Source: Geothrix limicola (GTDB lineage: Bacteria; Acidobacteriota; Holophagae; Holophagales; Holophagaceae). Taken from it: DNA of 64,000 nt. The stretch covers positions 186,491 to 250,490 of the forward strand of contig NZ_BSDE01000006.1 in assembly GCF_030268085.1 (NCBI RefSeq), in the 5' to 3' direction. Of this stretch, positions 29,000 to 37,408 are shown in pieces. A program made the translations under genes and the position numbers. The notes under the pieces were generated by a model. It was not told the origin of the DNA. It saw only the letters and a program-made list of their open reading frames with translations, and did no database searches. Numbering within the stretch: position 1 is the first letter of the stretch; every line of letters starts with the position of its first letter.

Positions 29000-29728
29000 A
29001 TGGTGAACCAACTGATCCTTGAGCGAGATTCCGTGACCCACATCCTCGTGGTGGAGGATGAGCCTTCCCTCTGCCAGCTCCTCGTCAACAATCTGAGTTT
29101 CGAAGGCTACTCGGTGGAGGCGGCGGGTGATGGTGTGCCGGCCCTGGCGGCCCACGGCGCGCACCGCGCGGACCTGATCGTGCTGGACCTGATGCTGCCC
29201 CAAATGGACGGCTTCGAAGTGCTTCGCATCCTGCGGGAGGGCAAGGACGAGGTGCCCGTGCTCATGCTCACGGCCCGCGGCGATGAGGCGGATCGCGTGC
29301 AGGGGCTGAGCCTGGGAGCCGATGACTACCTCGTCAAGCCATTCTCGGTGCTCGAACTCATCGCCCGCGTGAAGGCGATCCTCCGCCGCACGCGCCCCGT
29401 GGACCGCCCGCCCCTGCTGCGTTCGGGGCCCTTCCGGTTCGACCTGCCCAGGCTCGAGGCGCGCCGCGACGGCCGCCCGCTGGAACTCACCCCCCGGGAG
29501 TTCCGCCTGCTGGAGATCCTCATCACCCACCCGGGCCGCACCCACAGCCGCAAGGAACTGCTGCAGCTGGCCTGGGAGCAGGATGCCCGCCCCAGCGCGC
29601 GCACGGTGGACGTCCACATCGCCAACCTGCGCCGCAAGCTCGGCGAGGAGTTGGGCTCGCCCTGGATCGCCACCGTGGGCGGCGAAGGCTACCGCTGGAT
29701 CACGCAGGTCGAACCCGCGTCCAAATGA
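29000..29728 (+). CDS. OmpR/PhoB-family response regulator
   Basis: The 242-residue protein has a receiver domain (acidic pocket in VVEDEP, phospho-acceptor Asp63 in VLDLMLPQMDG, Lys in YLVKPF) and a C-terminal winged helix (ELTPREFRLLEILITHPGRT to GGEGYRWI). I chose the ATG at 29000 with AAGG just upstream; a GTG 11 codons later is an alternative that would start directly at the receiver fold. It pairs with the kinase before it. REP-like repeats and a palindrome follow. Confidence 0.9.
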   Translation: MVNQLILERDSVTHILVVEDEPSLCQLLVNNLSFEGYSVEAAGDGVPALAAHGAHRADLIVLDLMLPQMDGFEVLRILREGKDEVPVLMLTARGDEADRVQGLSLGADDYLVKPFSVLELIARVKAILRRTRPVDRPPLLRSGPFRFDLPRLEARRDGRPLELTPREFRLLEILITHPGRTHSRKELLQLAWEQDARPSARTVDVHIANLRRKLGEELGSPWIATVGGEGYRWITQVEPASK

Positions 29729-29743
29729 TTATCCGGGGGTCCC

Positions 29744-29767
29744 CCTCGAAACGCATGCGTTTCGAGG
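29744..29767. repeat. Perfect 24-base palindrome
   Basis: Two 12-base halves (29744-29755 and 29756-29767) are exact reverse complements with no loop bases. It lies 15 bases after the response-regulator stop codon, next to REP copies C and D. It could form a hairpin in RNA or bind a dimeric protein. Confidence 0.6.
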
Positions 29768-29771
29768 ATCT

Positions 29772-29796
29772 AGGGTCGCGCTTCGCGCACACCCCC
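29772..29796 (+). repeat. REP-like palindromic repeat, copy C
   Basis: The plus strand has AGGGTCGCGCTTCGCGCACA followed by CCCCC. It matches the minus-strand sense of copies A and B and lies downstream of the response-regulator gene. Confidence 0.6.
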
Positions 29797-29850
29797 GGAG
29801 CCCCCGCGCGGGTCCTGGCGGAGCCACGATCCGCTTCCAAACGACAATCC

Positions 29851-29878
29851 GGGAGTCCCGCGCTTCACGCACACCCCC
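29851..29878 (+). repeat. REP-like palindromic repeat, copy D
   Basis: This copy runs GGGAGTCCCGCGCTTCACGC then ACACCCCC, in the same orientation as copy C and 54 bases after it. It ends about 50 bases before the DAHP synthase start. Confidence 0.6.
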
Positions 29879-29929
29879 AGAACCCGCTCGAAGTTCGCCC
29901 CGAGGTCGGTTCCAGGCCAGAATGGGATC

Positions 29930-31258
29930 ATGACGCCCTGGAACCCCCACAGCTGGCAGCGCTTCCCGGCCCAACAGCAGCCGGTCTACGACAACCCTTC
30001 GGAACTCGAAGGCTTTCTCGCGCGCCTGCGCCGCATGCCCCCGCTCGTGGTGCCCGAAGAAGTCGTCCGTCTCCGCTCGCTGCTCGCCGAAGCCGCGGCG
30101 GGCCGACGTTTCCTCCTCCAGGGCGGCGACTGCGCCGAGCAGTTCAAGGACTGCACGCCGGAGGCCATCGAAGGCAAGCTGCGGGTGCTCCTGCAGATGT
30201 CCGTGGCCCTCACCCACGGGGGGCGCAAGCCCGTCGTGCGCGTGGGACGGATCGCCGGCCAGTTCGCCAAGCCCCGCAGCAAGCCGACGGAGATGGTGCG
30301 CGGCCAGGAGCTGCCGAGCTACCGCGGCGACCTCGTCAACGGCCTGGAGGCCGATCCCGCCGCAAGGCGCCCCGATCCGGGCCGCATGCTGGAGGCCTAC
30401 TTCCACGCCTCGGCCACGTTGAACCACCTGCGAGCCCTCACGGCCGGCGGGTTCGCGGACCTGCACCACCCCGAGCGCTGGGAACTGCCCGGCGGTAGCG
30501 GCGAGGTGCCCGCCTACCGCCGCACCCTCGATCAGGTGCGGGAATCCCTCGATTTCCTGGAGGCCCTCGGCGGCGTCCAGCGGGACGTGCTCGAGCGCAT
30601 CGACTTCTTCACCAGCCACGAGGCCCTGCTGCTGCCCTACGAAGAGGCCCTCACCCGCTGGATCGGCGAGGACGCCAGCTACTACAACCTGGGGGCCCAC
30701 ACCCTTTGGGTGGGCGAGCGCACCCGCCAGCTGGACGGCGCCCACGTCGAATACCTGCGCGGCATCCGCAATCCCATCGGCGTGAAGGTCGGCCCCAGCG
30801 CCAACCCCGACCACCTGGCCCAACTGCTGGATCGCCTCGATCCCCAGCGGGAGCCCGGGCGCATCACCCTCATCTCGCGCTTCGGCGCCGCGAAGATCCG
30901 CGAGGCCCTGCCGCCCCTTCTGAAGGCCGTCCAGGCCACGGATCACCCGGTGCTGTGGAGCTGCGACCCCATGCACGGCAACGGCACGGAAAGCGCCGCG
31001 GGCCTGAAGACCCGCGAGTTCGGCGCCATCCTTTCGGAACTGCGCCAGGCCTTCGAGATCCACCGCGCCCACGGATCCCACCTCGGCGGTGTCCACATCG
31101 AACTCACGGGGGAGGCCGTCACCGAATGCACCGGCGGCACCGAAGGGCTGTCCGAGGAGGATCTCGCCAAGGCCTACGAAACCGGCTGCGATCCGCGCCT
31201 CAACGGCACCCAAAGCCTGGAGATGGCCTTCCTGATCGCCGAGATGATGCGGGGCTGA
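29930..31258 (+). CDS. Class II 3-deoxy-7-phosphoheptulonate (DAHP) synthase
   Basis: The 442-residue enzyme condenses PEP with erythrose 4-phosphate, the first step of aromatic amino-acid synthesis. It belongs to the class II (plant and mycobacterial) family: LLQGGDCAEQFKDC, VVRVGRIAGQFAKPRSKPTE, and the C-terminal WSCDPMHGNGTESAAGLKTR and GGVHIELTGEAVTECTGG. These carry the metal ligands and phosphate-binding arginines. No other aro gene is adjacent, and feedback behaviour cannot be read. Confidence 0.95.
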   Translation: MTPWNPHSWQRFPAQQQPVYDNPSELEGFLARLRRMPPLVVPEEVVRLRSLLAEAAAGRRFLLQGGDCAEQFKDCTPEAIEGKLRVLLQMSVALTHGGRKPVVRVGRIAGQFAKPRSKPTEMVRGQELPSYRGDLVNGLEADPAARRPDPGRMLEAYFHASATLNHLRALTAGGFADLHHPERWELPGGSGEVPAYRRTLDQVRESLDFLEALGGVQRDVLERIDFFTSHEALLLPYEEALTRWIGEDASYYNLGAHTLWVGERTRQLDGAHVEYLRGIRNPIGVKVGPSANPDHLAQLLDRLDPQREPGRITLISRFGAAKIREALPPLLKAVQATDHPVLWSCDPMHGNGTESAAGLKTREFGAILSELRQAFEIHRAHGSHLGGVHIELTGEAVTECTGGTEGLSEEDLAKAYETGCDPRLNGTQSLEMAFLIAEMMRG

Positions 31259-31316
31259 AACCGGTTTTAAACCAAACGACCCGTTGGCGGATCGATTGAT
31301 GCGTTGTGGAGGTCTC

Positions 31317-32444
31317 ATGCGTCGATGGATCACGGCCCTCAGCCTGGTGTGCCTCGCAGCCTGTGGCGGGGGGGGCGGCAGCTCCTCCACCCCGCCTCCC
31401 CCGCCGCCCTCGGATCCCTGGGCCACCGTGACATCGGCCATCCAAACCGCCCAAAGCCAGTTTCCCAACGGATTGTGTGTGGAGGTCGCCAGCCCCGCCG
31501 GGGTGGTCTACTCCCGGGGCTTCGGCGGATTCACCAACCAGGATTCGGTGCTCGTCGCCTCAGCCTCGAAATGGGTCAGCAGCACGGTGATCCTGCGTCT
31601 GGTGCATGCGGGCGCCTTCCCCCACGGCCTGGACACCCAGACCAAGGAACTGCTCGTGGATGGCAACGGCGCCCCCTGGACCGGCAACATGGGCGAGATC
31701 TCCCTGCGCCACCTGCTCAGCTTTACGTCGGGCATCAGCGGGGACGACAACGCTTCGGAAAACGTGCTCATCACCCTCGATGCGGCCGTGAAGCGCATCT
31801 ACGCCGACTTCGCCGCCTCGGCCTCGGTGCCGGGCAGCTACTTCTACTACGGCAACACCCACCTGCGCATCGCCGCCCGCATGGCCGAGGTGGCCACGGG
31901 GAAGAAGTGGGCGCAGATCTTCGCCGAGCAGCTGCACGATCCCCTCGGCTGGTCCGCCACGAGCATCTACAGCGGCGGCGGCCCCAATCCCAACCCGGCC
32001 GGTGGCCTGAAGTGCACGGGCCTCGAGTACATGCGCTTCGTGATGATGCAGCTGCGGGGCGGATTGGACGGCACCCAGGTGATCCTCACGCCGGACATGG
32101 TGGCGGCCCAGCGCACCGATGGATACGATGCCGGCACCACCCTCGCCTACAGCCCCTACTACGACAAGATCGGGAAGACCTACCACTACGCCCTGGGCAA
32201 CTGGCTGGAGACCGCCGGTGGCGGCGGCCCCACGGCCAGCGATCCCGTCATCCGCTACTCCAGCACCGGCACCTTCGGATGGGCCCCCTGGGTGACGGCC
32301 GACAGCGCTTACGGCGGCATCATCATGACTCAGCAGCCCCTCGAGGGCGACACGGTGCCCTCGGAGAACCTGAAGAACCAGCTGGACCCCCTCATCCGGG
32401 CCGCCCTGGCCCAGCATCCGCCGGTGATCCGCACTGTTCCCTGA
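31317..32444 (+). CDS. Lipoprotein serine hydrolase, beta-lactamase/class C-like (family S12)
   Basis: The 375-residue protein has a lipoprotein signal (LSLVCLAAC, lipid Cys about residue 17) and a Gly/Ser/Pro-rich linker before a catalytic domain. The SxxK motif is in LVASASKWVSS and the YxN motif in FYYGNTHL, so the Ser-Lys-Tyr set of penicillin-binding-protein-like esterases is present. The start at 31317 has GGAGG five bases upstream. It may be an esterase, peptidase or peptidoglycan-active enzyme; true beta-lactamase activity is not implied. Confidence 0.82.
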   Translation: MRRWITALSLVCLAACGGGGGSSSTPPPPPPSDPWATVTSAIQTAQSQFPNGLCVEVASPAGVVYSRGFGGFTNQDSVLVASASKWVSSTVILRLVHAGAFPHGLDTQTKELLVDGNGAPWTGNMGEISLRHLLSFTSGISGDDNASENVLITLDAAVKRIYADFAASASVPGSYFYYGNTHLRIAARMAEVATGKKWAQIFAEQLHDPLGWSATSIYSGGGPNPNPAGGLKCTGLEYMRFVMMQLRGGLDGTQVILTPDMVAAQRTDGYDAGTTLAYSPYYDKIGKTYHYALGNWLETAGGGGPTASDPVIRYSSTGTFGWAPWVTADSAYGGIIMTQQPLEGDTVPSENLKNQLDPLIRAALAQHPPVIRTVP

Positions 32445-32465
32445 GACCGTCTACTGCACGGCCAT

Positions 32466-33209
32466 TCATTGCACGGTCGGATGCACGCCCTCCGGACCCA
32501 GCCGCAGCACCAGCTGATCGAAATCGGCGCCGAGGCGCAACTCGGCGCCCGGAAGGAGGTCGGGCAGGGGCTTCAGCCTCGGCGGCGGCAGCAGAAGCAC
32601 TTCGCCGGCCCGCAACGGTGGCAGCTCCAGGCCCTCCCAGGCCTTCAGGGGCACGGCGCGGCGCGTGCCACCGACTCTGAGTTCCAGGTTTCCCGAAGGC
32701 CAGACGTCGCTCATCCAGGCGCCGAGAATGGCCGAGTCCGCGTCTTCCAGTGCCAAGCAGAACCCCGCGGCGCCGCCCCCGGCCAGGCCCACCACCGCCA
32801 GGCTGGGCTGGGGCGGGCCCGAGAGCTCCGCCCCCGAACCGCGCACCTCGAAGCGCCCGAGACCCAGGCCCTCCAGGCGGCGCAGCGAGGCCGGGCGGGG
32901 CAGGCAGGGCAGCAGGTCCGCCGTCTCCGGCGCCAGGTGGGGCGGCAGGGTCCCGCGGCGATCCCACTTCTCGGCGTAGGCGAGGGTCTGCCTCAGGCGG
33001 GCCAGGGCGCGGGGACCGCCCTCCAGGGCCCTGCGCAGACTCGCCGGCGCGAGCACCTCAGCCAGGCGTTCGGGATCGCCCTCGCCGAGCTTGCGCAGGC
33101 GAACGGCCTCGATGCGGTTCAGGTCCGCCAGGCGGCCCGAGGCCAGCCGGCCCACCAGGGCGCGACGTTCGAGGGGCCCCTCGGCCCAGACCGCAGTGCC
33201 GAGCAGCAT
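32466..33209 (-). CDS. Hypothetical protein, probably exported
   Basis: The 247-residue protein is not one I recognise. Its ATG overlaps the thioesterase stop codon (TGATG), so the two are coupled. A short hydrophobic start (MLLGTAVWAEG) could be a brief signal peptide. The middle is Arg- and Leu-rich, and the C-terminal half (about 120-247) looks beta-rich, with repeated PLK-GLELP-like segments. The frame continues upstream through the thioesterase gene, but that part is a shadow. Confidence 0.6.
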   Translation of the reverse strand: MLLGTAVWAEGPLERRALVGRLASGRLADLNRIEAVRLRKLGEGDPERLAEVLAPASLRRALEGGPRALARLRQTLAYAEKWDRRGTLPPHLAPETADLLPCLPRPASLRRLEGLGLGRFEVRGSGAELSGPPQPSLAVVGLAGGGAAGFCLALEDADSAILGAWMSDVWPSGNLELRVGGTRRAVPLKAWEGLELPPLRAGEVLLLPPPRLKPLPDLLPGAELRLGADFDQLVLRLGPEGVHPTVQ

Positions 33210-33604
33210 CAGGCCTGCGCCTCCAGCCACTCGCGGGTGGAGGGTAGGAGGGGCACTGGGCGGTTGGTGCCGAAATCCAGCATCACCTGCACGGTCTTGC
33301 CTTCGGCGAACAGCTCGCCCCCCAGCCCCTTGGTGATGCGGTAGCTCAGCTCGAAGGAGCTGTTGCCCACCTTGCTGCAGTGCAGTTCCACCCGCACGTC
33401 GTCGCCCAGCAGGATCGGCATGCGGTAGTCCACCTCGGCCCGGGCGATGAGAAAGCCCTCCTCCTGGAATTTCCGCCCGCCCAGGAAGCTGCGCCACCAC
33501 TGGAACCGGGCCTGCTCCATGAAGCTCACCACCACGGCGTTGTTCACGTGGCCCATGGCGTCCAGATCGCTGAACCGCACTTCGATGGGATGGGAGAAGG
33601 GCAT
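33209..33604 (-). CDS. Acyl-CoA thioesterase, 4HBT hot-dog family (YbgC-like)
   Basis: The 131-residue single hot-dog-fold protein should hydrolyse acyl-CoA or related thioesters. The N-terminal EVRFSDLDAMGHVNNAV carries the catalytic Asp and the HVNN motif, and ARAEVDYRMPILLGDDVRVE follows. It is the first gene of a two-gene minus-strand unit with the hypothetical protein at 32466. The natural substrate is unknown. Confidence 0.9.
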   Translation of the reverse strand: MPFSHPIEVRFSDLDAMGHVNNAVVVSFMEQARFQWWRSFLGGRKFQEEGFLIARAEVDYRMPILLGDDVRVELHCSKVGNSSFELSYRITKGLGGELFAEGKTVQVMLDFGTNRPVPLLPSTREWLEAQA

Positions 33605-33728
33605 GGGGCCTCCGTGATACCAACCGGGCCGGCCTGGGGCCGCGGCGTGTGATCGGGGTTTTCCAGAGCATAAGGCCGAACCCGCCCGGGACGCGAATGG
33701 CGCACGCCACCTGTGGCATCATGCGCCC

Positions 33729-34097
33729 ATGCCAGCGCCCCTTCTGCTCGCCTACGACCCCGCCTGCACGCTCTGCTGCCGCATGGCCCTCTGGCTGGCC
33801 CGGCGCGACCGCCGGGGCCTGCTGATGATCTGCTCCGTGCGCGACCCGGACCTGCTCGCCCTCGCCCCCGAACTGGGCGGCAAACCCGTCGAGAAGGAGA
33901 TCCACGGGCTGGACATGGCCACCCGGGAGATCCGCGCCGGCGCCGACCTGCTGCGGCCCATCGCCCGCCGCCTGCCAGGCTGGCGCTGGATCTCGCCGCT
34001 GCTGGCCCTGCCCGGGCTGACGAACCTGCTGAACCGGATCTACCTGCGCTGGGCCGCCTGGCGTTTCCGAAAGACGGGGCGCCAGCCCTTCGCCTAA
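33729..34097 (+). CDS. DCC1-like thiol-disulfide oxidoreductase family protein (DUF393)
   Basis: The 122-residue protein begins LLLAYDPACTLCCRMALWLA, the Y-D-x-x-C-x-x-C start of the DUF393/DCC1 family with a thioredoxin-like CxxC. EIHGLDMATREIRAGADLL and the later WRFRKTGR fit the rest of the family. A C-terminal hydrophobic stretch may touch the membrane. Its 3' end runs into a short tandem repeat that fills the gap to the CPBP gene. The biochemical role is not established for the family. Confidence 0.75.
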   Translation: MPAPLLLAYDPACTLCCRMALWLARRDRRGLLMICSVRDPDLLALAPELGGKPVEKEIHGLDMATREIRAGADLLRPIARRLPGWRWISPLLALPGLTNLLNRIYLRWAAWRFRKTGRQPFA

Positions 34098-34133
34098 GCG
34101 CAAGCCCTTCGCCTGGCGCAAGCCCTTCGCGTA
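34079..34133. repeat. Three-copy tandem repeat of about 18 bases
   Basis: The units are at 34079-34097, 34098-34115 and 34116-34133, each containing AGCCCTTCGC. They span the stop codon of the DCC1-like gene and most of the 46-base gap to the next gene. Replication slippage is the simplest origin. Confidence 0.7.
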
Positions 34134-34143
34134 GCCTGGATCC

Positions 34144-35508
34144 ATGCAGCCCGACGCCATGCCGCCCGAAGCCATGCCGCCCGAACCCGGCGCCTCCTGG
34201 CATCCCCACCGCAGCTGGGCCGATCCGCTCATCGCCCTGCTCGCGCTCCTCGCGCTGATGGCGGCGGGCGTCGCCCTCAGCGTGCGCCACGAGCGGGCCA
34301 CGCGCCCCCTCGAACGCGCCGGACTGCACGGCCGGATCCTCGAGGTGAGCCTCGCGGGACCCAAGGTGCTGACCGGCCGCGAGGTGTCCGACAAGGACTG
34401 GACGAAGGCCGGGGCCCAGCTGAAGGAACCCTGGGACCGGGCCCTCCTGGCCGTGCTGAAGGCCGAGCTGAAGGCCCGGGGAAAGGATGGGAAGAACCTC
34501 CCGGATGAACCAACCGGGGCGGGCCGCGAGGGCTTCCTGCGGGCCTGGGAGGCGGCCTACGGGGCGGGCCCCCTGCCCGACCGGGCCACCCGCGACGACG
34601 TGCACAGCCGCCTCGGCGGCGGCTACGCGGCCGACCTGCTGGAGGCCCGCCTCCGGGACCGCGAGACCGGCGGCGAGCCCCTGCGGGCCCAGGCGCGAAA
34701 GGCCCTCCTGATCCGCCTTGCCGAACTGGGCCTGCTCGGCACGGCTGTGATGCTGCTGGGCGTGGGCGGCCTCGCCGTGGGGATCTACCTCCTGGGCACC
34801 TGGGGAAGGCCGGCCCCGCGCCCCCTGCCCGCCTGGTCCCTGTCGGGACGGGCCGCCGCCCTGATCCTCCTCGTCTGGTTCCTGGCCTTCTTCCTTTCCG
34901 GCCACGTGGCCGCCATCGTCCTGCTGCCCTTCCCGGGCCTGCGCTGGCTGGCCGTGCCCCTGAGCTACCTGCTGCACGCCGCCTTCGGCCTGCATCTGCT
35001 GTGTTCGGCCGAGGGCCTTTCCTACGGCGCCCTCTGGCGGCGCGTGGCGCCCGGCCGGGTGGGCCGCGACCTGGCCTGGGGCGGGGCCTTTCTCAGTCTC
35101 GCCGTCCTGATGGTCATGACCGTGGCCCTCGTGTCGAACCTGATCCTGAAGCCCGATCAAAGCCCCCAGCGGGACCTGCAGGAGATGCTCCGCAGCCTCT
35201 CGGGCTGGGGTCCCAATCTGGCGCTGTTCCTGACGGTGGCGGGCCTGGCGCCCTTCTTCGAAGAGCTGATGTTCCGCGGGTTCCTGCTCCCCGTCTTGGC
35301 GCGGCGGCAGCCCATGGCCCTGGCCCTGCTCCTGTCGGCCCTGCTCTTCGGGGCGATCCATCTGCAGCCCGCGGGCCTGCCCACCCTCGGCACCCTGGGC
35401 TGGGTGATGGGCCTGGCCATGCGCCAGACCGGCAGCCTGCGCGCGCCCATCCTCGTCCATGCCTGCTGGAACGGCAGCCTCTTCCTGCTGCTGCGGGCCT
35501 TCGCCTGA
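34144..35508 (+). CDS. CPBP-family intramembrane metalloprotease (Rce1/CAAX-like)
   Basis: The 454-residue membrane protein has one N-terminal TM (about 27-47), a hydrophilic extracytoplasmic region (about 50-185) and then a multi-helix domain. The protease motifs are FFEELMFRGFLLPVL (EExxxR) and LFGAIHLQPAG (conserved His), as in Rce1-type enzymes. The N-terminus has a short Asp/Glu-Ala-Met-Pro-Pro repeat. The added soluble domain is unusual for the family. Substrates are unknown; bacterial relatives include bacteriocin-immunity proteins. Confidence 0.82.
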   Translation: MQPDAMPPEAMPPEPGASWHPHRSWADPLIALLALLALMAAGVALSVRHERATRPLERAGLHGRILEVSLAGPKVLTGREVSDKDWTKAGAQLKEPWDRALLAVLKAELKARGKDGKNLPDEPTGAGREGFLRAWEAAYGAGPLPDRATRDDVHSRLGGGYAADLLEARLRDRETGGEPLRAQARKALLIRLAELGLLGTAVMLLGVGGLAVGIYLLGTWGRPAPRPLPAWSLSGRAAALILLVWFLAFFLSGHVAAIVLLPFPGLRWLAVPLSYLLHAAFGLHLLCSAEGLSYGALWRRVAPGRVGRDLAWGGAFLSLAVLMVMTVALVSNLILKPDQSPQRDLQEMLRSLSGWGPNLALFLTVAGLAPFFEELMFRGFLLPVLARRQPMALALLLSALLFGAIHLQPAGLPTLGTLGWVMGLAMRQTGSLRAPILVHACWNGSLFLLLRAFA

Positions 35509-35515
35509 GATCCCG

Positions 35516-36751
35516 TCAGGGCTTGATCTGGGCCTTGGACAGCGCCGGCAGCAGCCACCAGAAGAGCTGGAGCAGCAGGAAGACGAGGGCCGCCCACTTG
35601 AGGATCGCGACCCAATCCGTGCCTTCGGGCCTGGATTGGCCCGTCGTCGTCTTCCGGGAGGCGAGGTAGGTTTCGACCGGATCCTCCGCCAGGCTGATCT
35701 TCACGGGCTGGCTCTGCCTTGAGCGGGAATCCGTCGGATGCGAGCCGCTGTCCATCGGGGCACCGGCCGCCAGTTCCGCAGGGATGCGGAAGCGCGCCGT
35801 CGAGACGCTGCTCGCGTCCTCGTCCTGGCCCATGAAGGCGAAGAGGCGGGCGCGCATGTGGACCGGCCCGGGGAGCGCGTCGATGAGCTCCTCCATGAAT
35901 TCCGGCAGGGTCGGATAGCGGTCGTCGGGATCGATGGACAGGGCCCGCTGGAACACGGCGCCCAGGCGGGGCGGCATGTCCGGCGGCAGGGCCACCGGCT
36001 CCTGCAGGATGTGGATGATGATCTGGGTCAGCCCGCTCCCGGGATGCGGCAGCTGGCCCGTCAGCAGCTCGAAGGCCGTGGCGGCGAAGCTGTAGCGGTC
36101 CGAGGCCGGCGTGCCTTCGCTGCCCCTGAGCACTTCGGGCGGGGCGTAGGCCGGTGAGCCGAGGAAGTCGCCCGTCACGGTCAGGCGCAGGGCCAGGGTC
36201 TGGGCGTAGCCGCCCTGGGAGGGGTCATCCAGCAGGGGCGCGTCCGGATCCTGCTCGGGATTCAGGCTCATGTGGCCCATGGTGCGGGCGATGCCGAAGT
36301 CCATGAGCTTGGCCCGGCCCTCCTCACTCAGCAGGATGTTGTCCGGCTTCACGTCGCGGTGAACGATGGCGCTCCGGTGCGCGGCCCTCAGGGCCCGCAT
36401 GGCCTGGATGAGCACCTTGGCCGAGGCTTCCGTATCGAGGCTCTTCTCCTTGATGTGCTTGCCGAGGCTCTTGCCTTCGACGTACTCCATGGTCAGGAAG
36501 GGCCCCAGGTCCTCCTCGACGCCCACGTCGTAGATGGTCACCAGGTTCGGGTGGTTGAGCTGGGCGCTGATCTCGGCTTCGCGACGGAAGCGCAGCATGG
36601 CCTGGTGCCGCGCATTGCCGGTGACCCGCACCACCTTGATGGCCACGCGTCGCTTGAGCAGCGGATCTTCGGCGAGGTAGACGGTTCCCATGCCGCCCTG
36701 TCCGATGGGTCGCAGGATCTGGTATCTCCCGATCGTTTTGGGGTCTGCCAT
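35516..36751 (-). CDS. Membrane-anchored Ser/Thr protein kinase (PknB-type catalytic domain)
   Basis: The 411-residue protein has a complete Hanks kinase domain (about 8-285): GQGGMGTVYLAED, the ATP lysine in VAIKVV, HRDVKPDNIL, DFG in LMDFGIAR, and the activation segment ending SPAYAPPEVL. About 45 residues are inserted between DFG and APE. A polar linker follows, with a single TM at the C-terminus (AALVFLLLQLFWWLLPAL) and almost nothing beyond it. The kinase would face the cytoplasm without an external sensor. I chose the ATG at 36751. It converges on the CPBP gene with seven bases between. Confidence 0.9.
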   Translation of the reverse strand: MADPKTIGRYQILRPIGQGGMGTVYLAEDPLLKRRVAIKVVRVTGNARHQAMLRFRREAEISAQLNHPNLVTIYDVGVEEDLGPFLTMEYVEGKSLGKHIKEKSLDTEASAKVLIQAMRALRAAHRSAIVHRDVKPDNILLSEEGRAKLMDFGIARTMGHMSLNPEQDPDAPLLDDPSQGGYAQTLALRLTVTGDFLGSPAYAPPEVLRGSEGTPASDRYSFAATAFELLTGQLPHPGSGLTQIIIHILQEPVALPPDMPPRLGAVFQRALSIDPDDRYPTLPEFMEELIDALPGPVHMRARLFAFMGQDEDASSVSTARFRIPAELAAGAPMDSGSHPTDSRSRQSQPVKISLAEDPVETYLASRKTTTGQSRPEGTDWVAILKWAALVFLLLQLFWWLLPALSKAQIKP

Positions 36752-36826
36752 GGAATTCAAATTCTAACCAGGAGACCCCCTTCCAAAGTCAAGATAGAAT
36801 GGAGGATTCGACATTCCGGAGATCCC

Positions 36827-37402
36827 ATGGCCGCCCTTCTCGAAGCCATCGAAATCAAACGCAAGATGTTCTTCGAGCTGGAGGACGTCCCCTACCACTG
36901 CCTGGACGTGGAGATCTCCACGCCCACGGCCCGCGGCGGCCAGACACTGGTGCGCATCAAGATGCGGAACCTGCTCACCCGCGCCGTCTTCGACAAGACC
37001 TTCAAGGCCGGCGACAAGTTCAAGGAGCCCGACCTCGTCCTCACCCCCGCCAGCTACCTCTACAGCGATGGCGAGGGCTCCCACTTCATGGATCAGGAGA
37101 CCTACGAGACGCACACCCTCGGTGAATCACTCATGGGCGACGCCCTCAGCTACCTGACCGAAGGCCTCATCGTCCAGATCCAGAAGTTCAACGGCAACCC
37201 CATCGGCCTCCAGATGCCCACCACGGTAGAGCTGGAAGTCACCTACACCGAGCCCGGCGCCCGCGGCGACACGGCCAGCGGCAACGTCACCAAGCCCGCC
37301 AAGCTGGAGACCGGCATCGAGATCAAGGTGCCCCTCTTCATCAAGGAGGGCGAGAAGGTGAAGGTCAGCACCGAGACCGGCGAATTCGGCGGCCGGGCCT
37401 AA
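36827..37402 (+). CDS. efp: Elongation factor P family protein, arginine-type (YeiP/EfpL-like loop)
   Basis: The 191-residue three-domain protein should bind between the P and E sites to rescue polyproline stalling. The loop that carries the modified lysine in classic EF-P (KPGKGG) reads STPTARGGQTL here, with Arg36 at the tip. This resembles the SPTARGA loop I recall for YeiP/EfpL and the arginine type of rhamnosylated EF-P. The C-terminal OB domain has KPAKLETGIEIKVPLFIKEG. CGGAG lies a few bases before the ATG. No modification enzyme is adjacent. An inverted-repeat element follows directly. Confidence 0.88.
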   Translation: MAALLEAIEIKRKMFFELEDVPYHCLDVEISTPTARGGQTLVRIKMRNLLTRAVFDKTFKAGDKFKEPDLVLTPASYLYSDGEGSHFMDQETYETHTLGESLMGDALSYLTEGLIVQIQKFNGNPIGLQMPTTVELEVTYTEPGARGDTASGNVTKPAKLETGIEIKVPLFIKEGEKVKVSTETGEFGGRA

Positions 37403-37408
37403 ATCCAC

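Noticed and set aside
31317-32444. A beta-lactamase antibiotic-resistance gene
   Set aside because: The SxxK/YxN set is shared by many esterases and peptidases, and no feature specific to class C beta-lactamases was seen.
32466-34394. A single 642-residue minus-strand protein
   Set aside because: The frame merges the real 247-residue gene with antisense or out-of-frame sequence of the thioesterase and DCC1-like genes. The overlap TGATG at 33209 marks the true start.
36760-36826. TAGAAT boxes on both strands between the kinase and efp genes as promoters
   Set aside because: On the minus strand the TTGACT box is 20 bases away, and on the plus strand no -35 box is found at the right distance, so I did not annotate them.
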